In this document: piece by piece, positions 1-8,681 of the stretch | How the letters are laid out: every line of letters begins with the position of its first letter | Numbering within the stretch: position 1 is the stretch's first letter | From: Nitrospirae bacterium 13_2_20CM_2_62_8 | GTDB lineage: Bacteria; Nitrospirota; Nitrospiria; Nitrospirales; Nitrospiraceae | Reading direction: 5' to 3' | Assembly (NCBI GenBank): GCA_001914955.1 | Contig: MNDM01000048.1 | Span: 1 to 52,516, forward strand | Length of the DNA: 52,516 bases | Position numbers and translations under genes: made by a program | Notes under the pieces: generated by a model | Told to the model about the DNA's origin: nothing | What the model saw: only the letters and a program-made list of their open reading frames with translations | Database searches by the model: none

Positions 1-882
1 ATGGGGAAACGGCACATCGCATTTGTCGTGTCCGGCGTGCTCTCGCTCCTGGGGCTGGTGGCCGTCGTCCAGATCAGCCGGGGGGCAGCGAACATGGGCA
101 TTGATTTCGCGGGCGGCACCGCCGTGCAGCTGAAGTTCGAGGAACCGATCAGGATCGACGAAGCGCGAACAGCGCTGGAGTCGAACGGTCTGGCCAACGT
201 CGAGCTGCAGGAGTTCGTGGAGGAGAACAAGATTCTTGTCCGGGTGAAAGCCAGCACCACCATCGAGGAAAAGGTCGCCGATCGGGTGGTGGCAGTCTTC
301 AGCAAGGAGTTTCCGAACAATCGCTTTGTGGTCGACTCGTCCACCGAAATCGGACCCACCGTCGGGAAAAAGCTCCAGCAGGATGCGCTGATTGCGGTCC
401 TCATCTCGTTCGCCGGCATCATCCTGTACATCGCGGCCCGGTTCGAGTTCCGGTTCGGCGTGGCGGCCGCGGTCGCGACGTTCCATGACGTGCTGGCCGT
501 GCTCGGCGCATTTTATGTCCTGGACAAGGAGATTACGCTGCTCGTCGTGACGGCGCTATTGACGCTGGCGGGGTATTCGCTGACTGACACCGTGGTCGTG
601 TTCGACCGCATCCGGGAAAATCTGGGCCTTCGCCGGCGAGAGGGGATCGTGGCCGTGATCAACAGCAGCGTCAATCAGGTTCTAAGCCGCACGATCGTGA
701 CCAGCCTGACGGTCGTCATGGTGCTCATCCCGTTGACGCTGGCCGGGGGCGAGGTCCTGCACGATTTTTCGCTGGCCCTGCTGTGGGGGGTGATCGTCGG
801 AACCTACTCATCGGTGTTCGTCGCCAGCCCCTTTCTCGTCATCTGGCCCGGCGGCGAGGGGCGGCTGCTCAAACGCGGCTGA
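1..882 (+). CDS. secF: Protein translocase subunit SecF (5' end probably outside window)
   Basis: SecF works with SecD in the inner membrane, using the proton-motive force to help SecYEG complete protein export. The 293 residues seen include an N-terminal membrane helix, the conserved GIDFAGG motif near residue 34, a periplasmic domain to about residue 120, and the C-terminal helices with the family signature GYSLTDTVVVFDRIREN near residues 191-207. The first base of the window is an ATG, but SecF proteins normally carry some 10-15 residues before the MGKR-like segment, so the true start probably lies upstream and the gene is cut. secD would be expected just before it. Identity is firm; the start is not. 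Confidence 0.93.
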   Translation: MGKRHIAFVVSGVLSLLGLVAVVQISRGAANMGIDFAGGTAVQLKFEEPIRIDEARTALESNGLANVELQEFVEENKILVRVKASTTIEEKVADRVVAVFSKEFPNNRFVVDSSTEIGPTVGKKLQQDALIAVLISFAGIILYIAARFEFRFGVAAAVATFHDVLAVLGAFYVLDKEITLLVVTALLTLAGYSLTDTVVVFDRIRENLGLRRREGIVAVINSSVNQVLSRTIVTSLTVVMVLIPLTLAGGEVLHDFSLALLWGVIVGTYSSVFVASPFLVIWPGGEGRLLKRG

Positions 883-915
883 CAGGACAGGGCCAAAGGG
901 CGGCGTTACCTCTAC

Positions 916-944
916 TTGACATTCTGCGGACGCTGAATGAAAAT
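916..944 (+). promoter_or_regulatory. Putative sigma-70 promoter for the kinase/regulator pair
   Basis: TTGACA at 916-921, a 17-base spacer and GAAAAT at 939-944. The -35 box is perfect and the -10 box matches four of six consensus bases. It lies 33 bases before the histidine kinase start, in the gap after secF. Confidence 0.45.
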
Positions 945-976
945 GGACACTTAGAAGTACCGACGATGTTACCGAA

Positions 977-3900
977 ATGAAACTCTGGAGTCGGCCACAC
1001 AGCCTCCAGCGCAAGATCATCACGGCGATTGTGATGGTCGGCCTTCTACCTCTCACGCTTTCCCTTGTCCTCACCTACCTTGAGGAACGCCGCGCTCTCC
1101 GCGAAACCGTCGGAGCCAACTTCAAGGAAATTGCGGTCGAAGCGGCCCGCAGGATTGAGATCCAGGTCACCCGAGGGATCAACGAAGCGCAGCAGCTCGC
1201 CACCACCCCGTTTGTCCTGACGGCCGTGACGGAGGCGAACCGCAGCTATGCCGGAAAGGAAGAAAAGAAGATCGAGTCCATGATCGGGGACTGGCAGCGA
1301 CGCTGGCGCGAGCGGGAGCACCGCAATGAATTTCCGCTGTTCATCAATCGCATCGTCACCAATTACCTGATCCGGTGGCATGACATCCGGAAATCCGACT
1401 ACGTCGCGATCCTGGTGACGGACAACCGCGGGGCGCTGGTGGTCAGTTCGATTCCACAGGTGGAATATTACTATGGGAAGAGCGCCTGGTGGCAGGCTGT
1501 CTTCGACCGGGGGGCGGGGCGGGTCTATGTCAGCGATGTGTATTTTGATCCTTCTTTCGGGACCCATGTGCTGAATGTCTCGGTGCCGATCCTCAATGAT
1601 GAGCCACGCGCCGCGGTGGGGGCTGTCAGCGTGCTGTTGAGACGCGATTCGTTGTTTCAATCGATCTCGGATGTCACGATCGGCGCGACCGGACACGCCA
1701 TGTTGATGAGTTCGGACGGGACTCCGTTGATCTGCCCGGTTCTGGCTCCCGAGGAACACTCGGTCGGCCCGGACCTTCTGAGCGTGGTCACCCGTCCGCA
1801 TGCGGGATGGGACGTGGCTTCCGACGATTCCCACGGCGGGCGCAACTCGATCGTCGGATTTGCACCAGTGCGCGTGGGGGACCATCTTTCGCCGGAGAGC
1901 CTGGGCGGCAAACGGTGGCTGACCTTCGTCCGTCAGAACCCTGACGAGACCTATGCCCCGCTCAACCAACTGCTTTTCGAAGTGGCTGCCTACGGCGCCC
2001 TGGTCTTGGCGGCGCTATGGGGGACCGGCGTCGTGGTGGCCAGACGGATCGCCCGGCCGATCCGGATTCTCCATGAAGGGGCGCAACACATCGGGACCGG
2101 CAATCTTGCCCACCAACTGGTCGTGAAAACCGGGGATGAGATCGAACACCTGGCCGATGCCTTCAATAGCATGGCCGCCAATCTGAGACAGTCGTTCGGT
2201 CAGCTTGAGCAGCGCATGCGCGATATTCGCAGGCTGGAGGAGAAATATCGGGATCTGATCGAGAACTCCCCGGAAATGATCCACCAGTTGAACAAGGCCG
2301 GGCTGTTTGTGCATGTCAACAAGACAGAGCTGGAAAAGCTGGGATATTCGCATGAGGACATGCAGGGGATGCGCCTGTGGGACATCGTTCCGAAGGGGCG
2401 GGAGCCCGAGATCCTGGCCTATCTGGAACGCCTGGTGTCCCACGGCCGCGGCACCATCGAGACGGTCTTTCTCACCCGGGACGGCACGCCCATTGATGTG
2501 GAGATTCACTCGACCGCCCTCCTGGATCCCGAAGGCGGGGGGCTGCTGCATTCCCGCGCCTTCGTGCGGGATATCACGCAGCGCAAGCTGCTGGAGCAGA
2601 AGGTTCAGCGCTATACAACGCAACTGGAGCAGGAGGTTGCCGGGCAAACGCAGCAACTCTCACTGTCGCAAAGGCGGTATAAAGCGCTGTTCGATCTGGC
2701 GGCTGATTCCGTGTTCATGGTCGATCCGGATGGCCGCATCACCGCGGTGAATAAGCGCGAGGAGCAGGCGCTTGGCTACGCCGAGGCGCAGGCGATCGGC
2801 AGGCGATTCCTCGAATTCGTGCTCCCGAGACATCATGACGTGACCAACGGCCTGATCGGCAAGATTGTGCTGGGGGAGCGCCAGGTGCCCACCCAGGAAA
2901 TCGAAGTGGTGCATCGGGACGGCGCGCCGATGCCGGCTGAGATGGACCTGATTCGAATCGAAGACGGCACGACGGTGTCCGTGATGGTGCAGCTTCGCGA
3001 CATTACGGAACGCAAGCGATTGGAACAGCAGCTTCAGGAGTACAGCGAGGAGCTGGAGGCCAAGGTCCGGGAGCGGACACGCGAGATCGAGGAGACGAAA
3101 CAGTACCTCGAAAATCTGCTGGAGAATGCCAATGACGTGATCTACACCTTGGATCCCGACCAACGCTTTACCTACGTCAACAGCAAGGTGGAAGCGTGGG
3201 GCTATCGCAAGGAGGATCTCATCGGCCGGCCGTACTTGTCCTTGCTCTCGAAGCGACACCGCGGACGTCGGTTGAAGAGCACGCTGGATATCGGCGCAAA
3301 GCAGGTCTACGAAGTGGAAGTAATGAGTCCGGCGGGAGAAGCCAGGGCGGTGATGGTCAGCGTCTCTCCGCTCCGTGATCCGGAGGGACGCATTCAGGGC
3401 GTGCTGGGGATCGCCCGGGACATCACGGAAACGAAGAAATTGGAGCGGCAGATCCGGAACTCTGAGAAACTGGCTTCGATCGGGAAGCTGGCGGCGGGCG
3501 TCGCGCACGAAATCAACAACCCGCTGGGCGGGATCCTGAACTGTCTCTACAATCTCCGCAAACGCACGCTGACCCCGACGAGACAGGAGGAATATATCGC
3601 GTCCATGGAGGACGGTCTGCGCCGGGTCCAGAAGATCGTCCGCCAGTTGTTGGACTTCTCCCAGCAGCACGACCCCCAACTGTCGCCGACCGATATCAAT
3701 GCGGTTGTCGAGCGGGTGTTGGTCCTGACGAATCATGCCTTCGTCGAGAACCAGATCAAACTGGACCAGCAGCTCCACCCGGATCTGCCGCCGCTGCCGG
3801 TGGATCGACATATGATCGAGCAAGTGCTGATGAACCTGATCCTGAATGCGGTGCAGGCGATCAAAGGGGGCGGGCTGATCACGATTCGCACCCGGGTCGC

Positions 3901-4156
3901 CGCCGGCGTCCTCGCCGTCGACGTCGAGGACACCGGATGCGGCATCCCGGCCCATGTCTTGCCGCATATCTTCGACCCCTTCTTCACCACGAAGGGCACC
4001 GGCGAGGGAACAGGGCTCGGGTTGTCCGTGAGCCTCGGGATTGTCGAGCGACATGGCGGCCAGATCCTCGTGGAGAGCCAGGTGGGCAGAGGGACAGTCT
4101 TCACCGTCTGCCTGCCGTTCGCACGGGATCGGCAGATGGTCGGGGGGACGCCGTGA
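977..4156 (+). CDS. Membrane-bound multi-PAS sensor histidine kinase
   Basis: A two-component sensor kinase of 1059 residues. A first membrane helix lies at about residues 13-32, followed by a large Cache-like sensor domain outside the membrane, a second helix at about 330-350 and a HAMP linker. Three PAS domains follow (about 423-540, 570-685 and 710-828), joined by coiled-coil stretches. The HisKA H-box has phospho-acceptor H844 (AHEINNPLGG). The ATPase domain has an N-box near 950 (MNLILNAVQ), DTGCGIP near 985, and a GTGLGL lid. The stop overlaps the next start by four bases (GTGA), so it almost certainly phosphorylates that response regulator. The signal is unknown; the periplasmic domain and three PAS domains suggest several inputs. 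No strong ribosome site precedes the start. Confidence 0.9.
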   Translation: MKLWSRPHSLQRKIITAIVMVGLLPLTLSLVLTYLEERRALRETVGANFKEIAVEAARRIEIQVTRGINEAQQLATTPFVLTAVTEANRSYAGKEEKKIESMIGDWQRRWREREHRNEFPLFINRIVTNYLIRWHDIRKSDYVAILVTDNRGALVVSSIPQVEYYYGKSAWWQAVFDRGAGRVYVSDVYFDPSFGTHVLNVSVPILNDEPRAAVGAVSVLLRRDSLFQSISDVTIGATGHAMLMSSDGTPLICPVLAPEEHSVGPDLLSVVTRPHAGWDVASDDSHGGRNSIVGFAPVRVGDHLSPESLGGKRWLTFVRQNPDETYAPLNQLLFEVAAYGALVLAALWGTGVVVARRIARPIRILHEGAQHIGTGNLAHQLVVKTGDEIEHLADAFNSMAANLRQSFGQLEQRMRDIRRLEEKYRDLIENSPEMIHQLNKAGLFVHVNKTELEKLGYSHEDMQGMRLWDIVPKGREPEILAYLERLVSHGRGTIETVFLTRDGTPIDVEIHSTALLDPEGGGLLHSRAFVRDITQRKLLEQKVQRYTTQLEQEVAGQTQQLSLSQRRYKALFDLAADSVFMVDPDGRITAVNKREEQALGYAEAQAIGRRFLEFVLPRHHDVTNGLIGKIVLGERQVPTQEIEVVHRDGAPMPAEMDLIRIEDGTTVSVMVQLRDITERKRLEQQLQEYSEELEAKVRERTREIEETKQYLENLLENANDVIYTLDPDQRFTYVNSKVEAWGYRKEDLIGRPYLSLLSKRHRGRRLKSTLDIGAKQVYEVEVMSPAGEARAVMVSVSPLRDPEGRIQGVLGIARDITETKKLERQIRNSEKLASIGKLAAGVAHEINNPLGGILNCLYNLRKRTLTPTRQEEYIASMEDGLRRVQKIVRQLLDFSQQHDPQLSPTDINAVVERVLVLTNHAFVENQIKLDQQLHPDLPPLPVDRHMIEQVLMNLILNAVQAIKGGGLITIRTRVAAGVLAVDVEDTGCGIPAHVLPHIFDPFFTTKGTGEGTGLGLSVSLGIVERHGGQILVESQVGRGTVFTVCLPFARDRQMVGGTP

Positions 4157-5592
4157 AGCCTCCATCGGTCTTGCTCATCGATGATGAGCCGCTGATGCGG
4201 CTCTCGATGCTGGATGCCCTCAAAGCCGTCGGCTACGACGTTCACGCGGCCGCCACGGGGCAGGAGGGCCTGGAGAAACTCGACAAGGAGACGTTTGAGA
4301 TCGTCATCACCGATCTCCGCCTGCCCGGTTCGGACGGCCTTGCCCTCTTGCAGGTGTGCAAGCAGCGCTCGCCGCGGACCGAAGTCATCGTCATCACCGC
4401 CCACGGGTCGGTCGAGACCGCGGTGGAAGCGATGAGACGGGGCGCCTATGACTACATCACGAAGCCGTTCTCGATGGAAGAGTTGCTGTTGATCGTAGAG
4501 CGGGTGACCAAGGTGGTGGCGCTCCGGCAGGAAAATCTGCTCTTGCGGGAAGAACTGGAAGGGAAGTTCAGTTTTGAAGGGATTCTCGGCAAGAATGACC
4601 GCATGCGCGAGGTGCTGGAGAAAATCAAGCTGGTCTCGGCCACGGATTCAACCGTGTTGATCGTCGGAGAGAGTGGGACCGGCAAGGAACTGGTGGCCAA
4701 TGCCATCCACCGCAACAGCCCTCGTCGGGACCATGCGCTGGTCAAGGTCAGCTGTGCGGCCCTTCCGGAAACGCTGCTGGAGGCGGAACTCTTCGGCCAT
4801 GAAAAAGGAGCCTTTACCGGGGCGCTCCGAGAGCGGCGGGGTCGCTTTGAGCTGGCCCACAGAGGAACGTTGTTCCTGGACGAAATCGGGGACATCTCTC
4901 CGGTCGTCCAAGTCAAGCTGCTCCGGGTCCTGCAAGAACGGCGATTCGAACGGGTCGGCGGGAACGAAACCATCGAGGCGGATGTCCGCCTGGTCTGCGC
5001 CACGCAGAAGGATCTGAAAAACGAGGTGCAGCGGGGGCGGTTCCGAAAGGACTTGTACTATCGGCTGAACGTGGTGCCGGTGGTGCTGCCCTCGCTGCGA
5101 GAGCGGAAGGAAGATGTGTTAGTGATCGCCGAGCATGTGCTCCGGACTCGGTGCGCTCGGACGAACAAGTTGTTAAAAGGGTTCTCGCAAGAGGCTCATG
5201 AACTCCTGCTCCGGTACTCGTTCCCCGGCAACGTCAGAGAACTTGAGAACATGGTTGAGCGGGCGGTGGCGTTGGGGCGACCGAACGAAGAGGTGAAGGC
5301 CTGGGATCTCTGCGGATTCTCTTCCTGTCCGTACCTGGGCGGCGCGCCGCAGAATACCTGTGGCTTTTGCAGCGAAGGCCTCACGGTCGGGAAGAAGGGG
5401 GGCAGGACAGTCGAGTCACTCGCGCTGGCGCGGGAGCAGTTCGAACGGCAACATATCCTGTCCGTTCTCGGTCGGGTTCAGGGAAGCAGGACTGAAGCCT
5501 CCAAGATCCTCGGGCTGTCCAGGAAAGCCTTGTGGGAGAAGTGCAAGCGCTACGGGATTTCGCCTGGCAAGAACGGACAGCAGGAGGAGTAG
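4153..5592 (+). CDS. NtrC-family sigma-54 response regulator with four-cysteine insert
   Basis: A 479-residue sigma-54 activator. The receiver domain has D10, D11, phospho-acceptor D54 and K104. The AAA+ domain has Walker A GESGTGKE, the sigma-54 contact loop GAFTGA, and Walker B LFLDEIGD. A Fis-type helix-turn-helix ends the protein (SRTEASKILGLSRKALW). Between the AAA+ and DNA-binding domains sits a cysteine cluster, C387-x4-C392-x10-C403-x2-C406, which could hold zinc or an Fe-S cluster. The GTG start at 4153 overlaps the kinase stop and begins directly at the receiver domain; a longer in-frame extension upstream would only translate kinase sequence in another frame. Target promoters are unknown, and no sigma-54 promoter was recognised in the window. 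Confidence 0.92.
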   Translation: MKPPSVLLIDDEPLMRLSMLDALKAVGYDVHAAATGQEGLEKLDKETFEIVITDLRLPGSDGLALLQVCKQRSPRTEVIVITAHGSVETAVEAMRRGAYDYITKPFSMEELLLIVERVTKVVALRQENLLLREELEGKFSFEGILGKNDRMREVLEKIKLVSATDSTVLIVGESGTGKELVANAIHRNSPRRDHALVKVSCAALPETLLEAELFGHEKGAFTGALRERRGRFELAHRGTLFLDEIGDISPVVQVKLLRVLQERRFERVGGNETIEADVRLVCATQKDLKNEVQRGRFRKDLYYRLNVVPVVLPSLRERKEDVLVIAEHVLRTRCARTNKLLKGFSQEAHELLLRYSFPGNVRELENMVERAVALGRPNEEVKAWDLCGFSSCPYLGGAPQNTCGFCSEGLTVGKKGGRTVESLALAREQFERQHILSVLGRVQGSRTEASKILGLSRKALWEKCKRYGISPGKNGQQEE

Positions 5593-5594
5593 GC

Positions 5595-6701
5595 TCACTC
5601 CCGGGGTTCTGCGCCCCCCTCCCACAGCTTGACGGTTCGATCCCACGATGCGCTGGCGAGTCGCAGGCCGTCCGGAGAGAATACCGCGCAGCGCACCGCT
5701 CCGGTGTGTCCCTTGAGGGTTCTAAAGAGACGCCCCGTGGCAAGGTCCCACAGTTTGATCGTCTGATCGTCGCTGGCGCTCATCAGCACCTTCCCGTCCG
5801 GCGAGACGGCTAATGACCGCACCCACCCCGAGTGGCCTCTCACGGTCCGTATCTCGCTGACCTGCGGCATCTCGAAGAACTTGATCGTGGTATCCCGGCT
5901 GCCCGTGATGAGGGTCTTCCCGTCGGGTGTGAACGTCATGGCGCCGATCCAGTACTCCATCGGCTTCTGGAAGCCCCCCTCATCCTCGACGAAAAACCCT
6001 CGGAATTCGGTGGTGTCATCGTCGATGACCTCCCGCCAATGCCCGTTGTGCAGCACTCGCTCCTCGCCACTCGGCAGGACTTCCCAGATTTTGATCTTTC
6101 CGATGTCGCTTCCACTGGCTAAATGCAATCCATCCGGTGAGAACGCCACGCAGGGCGTCCAGTGGTGATCGTATTGATCTTTTCCGAGCAACGTCATCAG
6201 TTCGGTTCCGGTCGTGACTTCCCAAATCTTGATGTCTTTGTTGTGGCTCCCGCGGGCCAGCATCAGGCCGTCCGGCGAAAGTGAGAGGCTGGTGATGTTA
6301 TGGTCATAGCGTGTAAACAGCAGCTTCGTGGGCTCACCTGTTTTGGGATTCCACATGCGAATCGTGCGGTCTTCGCTTCCGGTGGCGAGCGTCTGCCCGT
6401 CGGGCGTGAACACGATCGCGCGGATGTCGTGGGTGTGACCCCGCAGCGATTTGAGCATGCGGCCCGTTTCTATGTCCCAGAGGCGGACGAATCGATCCAC
6501 CCCCCCGCTCCCGAGCGTGAGCCCGTCCGGGGCAAAGGCGACGGCCCACACCCCGTGCGTATGGCCTCGGAAGGTCTTGATTTCTCTGGCGCCGGCCTTC
6601 CAGTAGTCGAGAAAGTCAATGCTGGCTGGAGGAGGTCCGTCCTCAGGTGCGAGGCCGGATGGGACACCTGCGGCAGACTGGGAAGGGAACGGCTCGTCCA
6701 T
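5595..6701 (-). CDS. WD40-repeat protein, seven-bladed propeller
   Basis: 368 residues, almost all of it seven WD40 repeats. Each blade shows a GH-like opening, a (S/T)PDG turn, an (A/S)SGS-(D)-like stretch and a closing (K/R)LW or KIW; for example GHTHGVWAVAF, FTPDGQTLATGS and TIKLWDLATG. Blade five is less regular (IKFFEMP). The first 40 residues are proline-rich and lack repeats, and there is no signal peptide, so it is probably cytoplasmic. A seven-blade propeller usually acts as a protein-binding scaffold; the partner cannot be told from sequence. It converges on the regulator, two bases between stops, and diverges from the next operon. Confidence 0.85.
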   Translation of the reverse strand: MDEPFPSQSAAGVPSGLAPEDGPPPASIDFLDYWKAGAREIKTFRGHTHGVWAVAFAPDGLTLGSGGVDRFVRLWDIETGRMLKSLRGHTHDIRAIVFTPDGQTLATGSEDRTIRMWNPKTGEPTKLLFTRYDHNITSLSLSPDGLMLARGSHNKDIKIWEVTTGTELMTLLGKDQYDHHWTPCVAFSPDGLHLASGSDIGKIKIWEVLPSGEERVLHNGHWREVIDDDTTEFRGFFVEDEGGFQKPMEYWIGAMTFTPDGKTLITGSRDTTIKFFEMPQVSEIRTVRGHSGWVRSLAVSPDGKVLMSASDDQTIKLWDLATGRLFRTLKGHTGAVRCAVFSPDGLRLASASWDRTVKLWEGGAEPRE

Positions 6702-6731
6702 GACTCGGGAGTCGCCTCACTGCTTCTGAGT

Positions 6732-6750
6732 CGGGGCGGGGTCCGCCCCG
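6732..6750. repeat. Perfect 8-bp inverted repeat between divergent genes
   Basis: CGGGGCGG at 6732-6739 and CCGCCCCG at 6743-6750 around a three-base centre. It lies just upstream of the -35 box at 6757 and between two divergent genes. It could be an operator or a GC-rich hairpin. Confidence 0.5.
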
Positions 6751-6756
6751 GGGCGA

Positions 6757-6785
6757 TTGAAAACCCACCTGTCGGTGACTATAAT
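6757..6785 (+). promoter_or_regulatory. Sigma-70-type promoter of the HELTH protein/ferredoxin unit
   Basis: TTGAAA at 6757-6762, a 17-base spacer and a perfect TATAAT at 6780-6785. It sits 54 bases before the first gene of the nitrite-oxidoreductase accessory region. Confidence 0.75.
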
Positions 6786-6839
6786 GGCCCTCTCGACCTC
6801 TTCGGATCATAAGAGAAGCCAAGGAAGCAAGTCAAGCCG

Positions 6840-7835
6840 ATGGAAATCAGATTTCAGCCCGCCCTGCTGCAGGAAGTCATCGATTCCTTCGTGGAGAAGA
6901 CTGAACGGGAGGGCGACCCCACCTACTATAAGGAATTCCACGAATTGGCCGACCCGATCTATGAGAAATTTTCCTTGGACGATCGTGAATCAGAGTTCAA
7001 AAAGCTGTATCAGTATCTCTTTGGAATCTGGGGATTTTCTGACATTATCCGCAATGCGTTCGACGAGTTTCCCCCGCTGAGAGACAAAATCGGCATTGTC
7101 CTGATCAGGGGTGTGCTCAAAGAGGACCAGGAAGGCGTCGACATCCTTCGCAAGTGGGGGTCTGTGGAGCAGGAACTGGCCAGGCAATTCGAGGAACAAG
7201 GACTGAAAGGAGTCGGGATCAAGCTGATTCCACGGCGGTTCTACGACCCGGCCCTGACACGGTACTGCCGCCATGAACTGACCCACATCGCGGACATTCT
7301 GGATCCGACCTTTAGTTATGATCCGGACACCAAGGTCGGGCAGAATCCCGGTGAGGAGACGTTGATTTTGCACCGCTACCGGATCATGTGGTGCTTGAAC
7401 ATCGATAGTCGTCTGACGAGGGCCGGAAAGGAATCGATGCTGAGCCGGGAAGACCGGTTCAAGGAATTTCGGTCCTGGTACCGAAAAATTCCTCCCGCTC
7501 AACTCAAGTCGGTCTTCGAGGGGTTATGGCAAGCGGAGTTCCTGACGCATGCCGAACTGGTAGAGATGGCTACGGACACCCTGCGAGTCTTGGAGCGGGC
7601 GGTGGAGGTCGAAGGGGGGGAGGTTCCGGAAATCCAGAACCAAATCATGTTGATGCCCGGGTTCCCCTGTCCACTCTGCCGTTTTCCGACCTACACCTGG
7701 GTCGAAGATCTCGACAAGATCGAGAAGCACGTGCTCGACTTTATTCGGGAGAATCATCCGGGGTGGGATACCGAGTTCGGCGCCTGCGACCGGTGCGTCG
7801 AGGTCTACAAACTCCGTGCCGACGGCGTGATCTAA
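6840..7835 (+). CDS. Unknown protein with HELTH motif and C-terminal zinc ribbon
   Basis: 331 residues, not assigned to a named family. Two things stand out: an HExxH motif in the sequence RYCRHELTHIADILD near residues 139-153, as in zinc metallopeptidases, and two cysteine pairs near the C terminus (CPLC near 280 and CDRC near 319), as in a split zinc ribbon. There is no signal peptide or membrane helix, so it looks cytoplasmic. It is the first gene of a short unit with the ferredoxin 12 bases downstream, and lies close to chaperone and gamma-subunit genes. A role in maturation or quality control of a metalloenzyme is an inference from context; whether it cleaves peptides is not shown by the sequence. 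Confidence 0.8.
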   Translation: MEIRFQPALLQEVIDSFVEKTEREGDPTYYKEFHELADPIYEKFSLDDRESEFKKLYQYLFGIWGFSDIIRNAFDEFPPLRDKIGIVLIRGVLKEDQEGVDILRKWGSVEQELARQFEEQGLKGVGIKLIPRRFYDPALTRYCRHELTHIADILDPTFSYDPDTKVGQNPGEETLILHRYRIMWCLNIDSRLTRAGKESMLSREDRFKEFRSWYRKIPPAQLKSVFEGLWQAEFLTHAELVEMATDTLRVLERAVEVEGGEVPEIQNQIMLMPGFPCPLCRFPTYTWVEDLDKIEKHVLDFIRENHPGWDTEFGACDRCVEVYKLRADGVI

Positions 7836-7847
7836 CCGGGTAGGACC

Positions 7848-8459
7848 ATGGCAACGGACCCTCCCTACGGCCGCCGACGTTTCATGAAGGACTCCGTGCT
7901 GTCACTGGCCAAGACCGCGCAGGAGTTTGTGAAACACCGTGACGCGCCAACCGAGAAAGCTCCAGCGCCAGCTAGACGCGACTGGCTGCGGCCCCCCGGC
8001 GCGGCCCCTGAGTCTCTCTTTCTCGCTCGATGCACGCGCTGTGGGGATTGCGTGAAGGTGTGCCCCTACGGGAGCATCAAGTTTGATCAGCGAAATGGCT
8101 CTCCGGTGATTTTTCCGGACGACATCCCCTGTTACCTTTGCGAGGATTTCCCGTGCATTGCCGCCTGTGGGACCGAAGCCCTGCTTCCCGTCGAGGGCCG
8201 GGAACAGGTGAGGATGGGGACCGCGGTGGTGTCACATCGGGATTGCACGGCAGGGCAGGGCTGCAATGCCTGCGTGTCCCGGTGTCCGACGGACGCGCTG
8301 GCGATGGATTTTGATGTGTTCCGCCTCGTGGTCTCAGAACACCGCTGCGTGGGGTGCGGTCTCTGTGAGCAGACATGCAAGACGGTCAACGACACCATCG
8401 CGATCAAAGTGTCCCCGGCTTGGCTGTCTCCTGCTGGCACAGACACGCGGGGTGCATAG
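7848..8459 (+). CDS. Ferredoxin-type protein with four 4Fe-4S motifs (NapF/NapG-like)
   Basis: 203 residues with four cysteine motifs in order: CTRCGDCVKVCP, CYLCEDFPCIAAC, CTAGQGCNACVSRCP and CVGCGLCEQTC. This spacing is typical of NapF/NapG-like and related electron-transfer ferredoxins. The N terminus carries GRRRFMKDS (residues 8-16), close to the twin-arginine consensus, followed by a weakly hydrophobic stretch and a proline/alanine-rich linker, so it is either a Tat substrate or a cytoplasmic protein that kept the motif. It follows the HELTH gene by 12 bases. NapG-type proteins pass electrons to or from molybdoenzymes; NapF-type proteins help load their Fe-S clusters. Either would suit the neighbourhood. 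Confidence 0.85.
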   Translation: MATDPPYGRRRFMKDSVLSLAKTAQEFVKHRDAPTEKAPAPARRDWLRPPGAAPESLFLARCTRCGDCVKVCPYGSIKFDQRNGSPVIFPDDIPCYLCEDFPCIAACGTEALLPVEGREQVRMGTAVVSHRDCTAGQGCNACVSRCPTDALAMDFDVFRLVVSEHRCVGCGLCEQTCKTVNDTIAIKVSPAWLSPAGTDTRGA

Positions 8460-8552
8460 CCTCAGGCTGATCAATACTGGGGCCCCGCATGGGGGTGAAC
8501 GCTGGATTGTTCAGCGAGGAAAATCAGCCACTTGGGATGGGTCAGATCGGGC

Positions 8553-8581
8553 TTGACAACCCCAAACGCATTGCCTATGAT
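8553..8581 (+). promoter_or_regulatory. Sigma-70-type promoter of the chaperone/nxrC unit
   Basis: Perfect TTGACA at 8553-8558, a 17-base spacer and TATGAT at 8576-8581 (five of six). It lies in the gap after the ferredoxin gene and about 100 bases before the chaperone start. Confidence 0.8.
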
Positions 8582-8681
8582 ACTGCGACTTGCGCTGACA
8601 GTTTGACGGTTGGAAGCGAGAAACGAAGGTGAGAGCCTGTGCGTTCGCGCTTGCAACCGGCGAGCTGATGAGAGTGAGGGA

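Noticed and set aside
3937-4152. An upstream in-frame extension of the sigma-54 activator
   Set aside because: It translates kinase sequence in another frame; the GTG at 4153 starts directly at the receiver domain and overlaps the kinase stop.
2660-4165. Long open frame on the minus strand opposite the kinase gene
   Set aside because: A high-GC shadow of the real kinase gene, with no domain pattern.
5630-5650. tRNA T-arm-like GGTTCGATCCC
   Set aside because: No matching acceptor, D or anticodon arms; it lies inside the WD40 gene.
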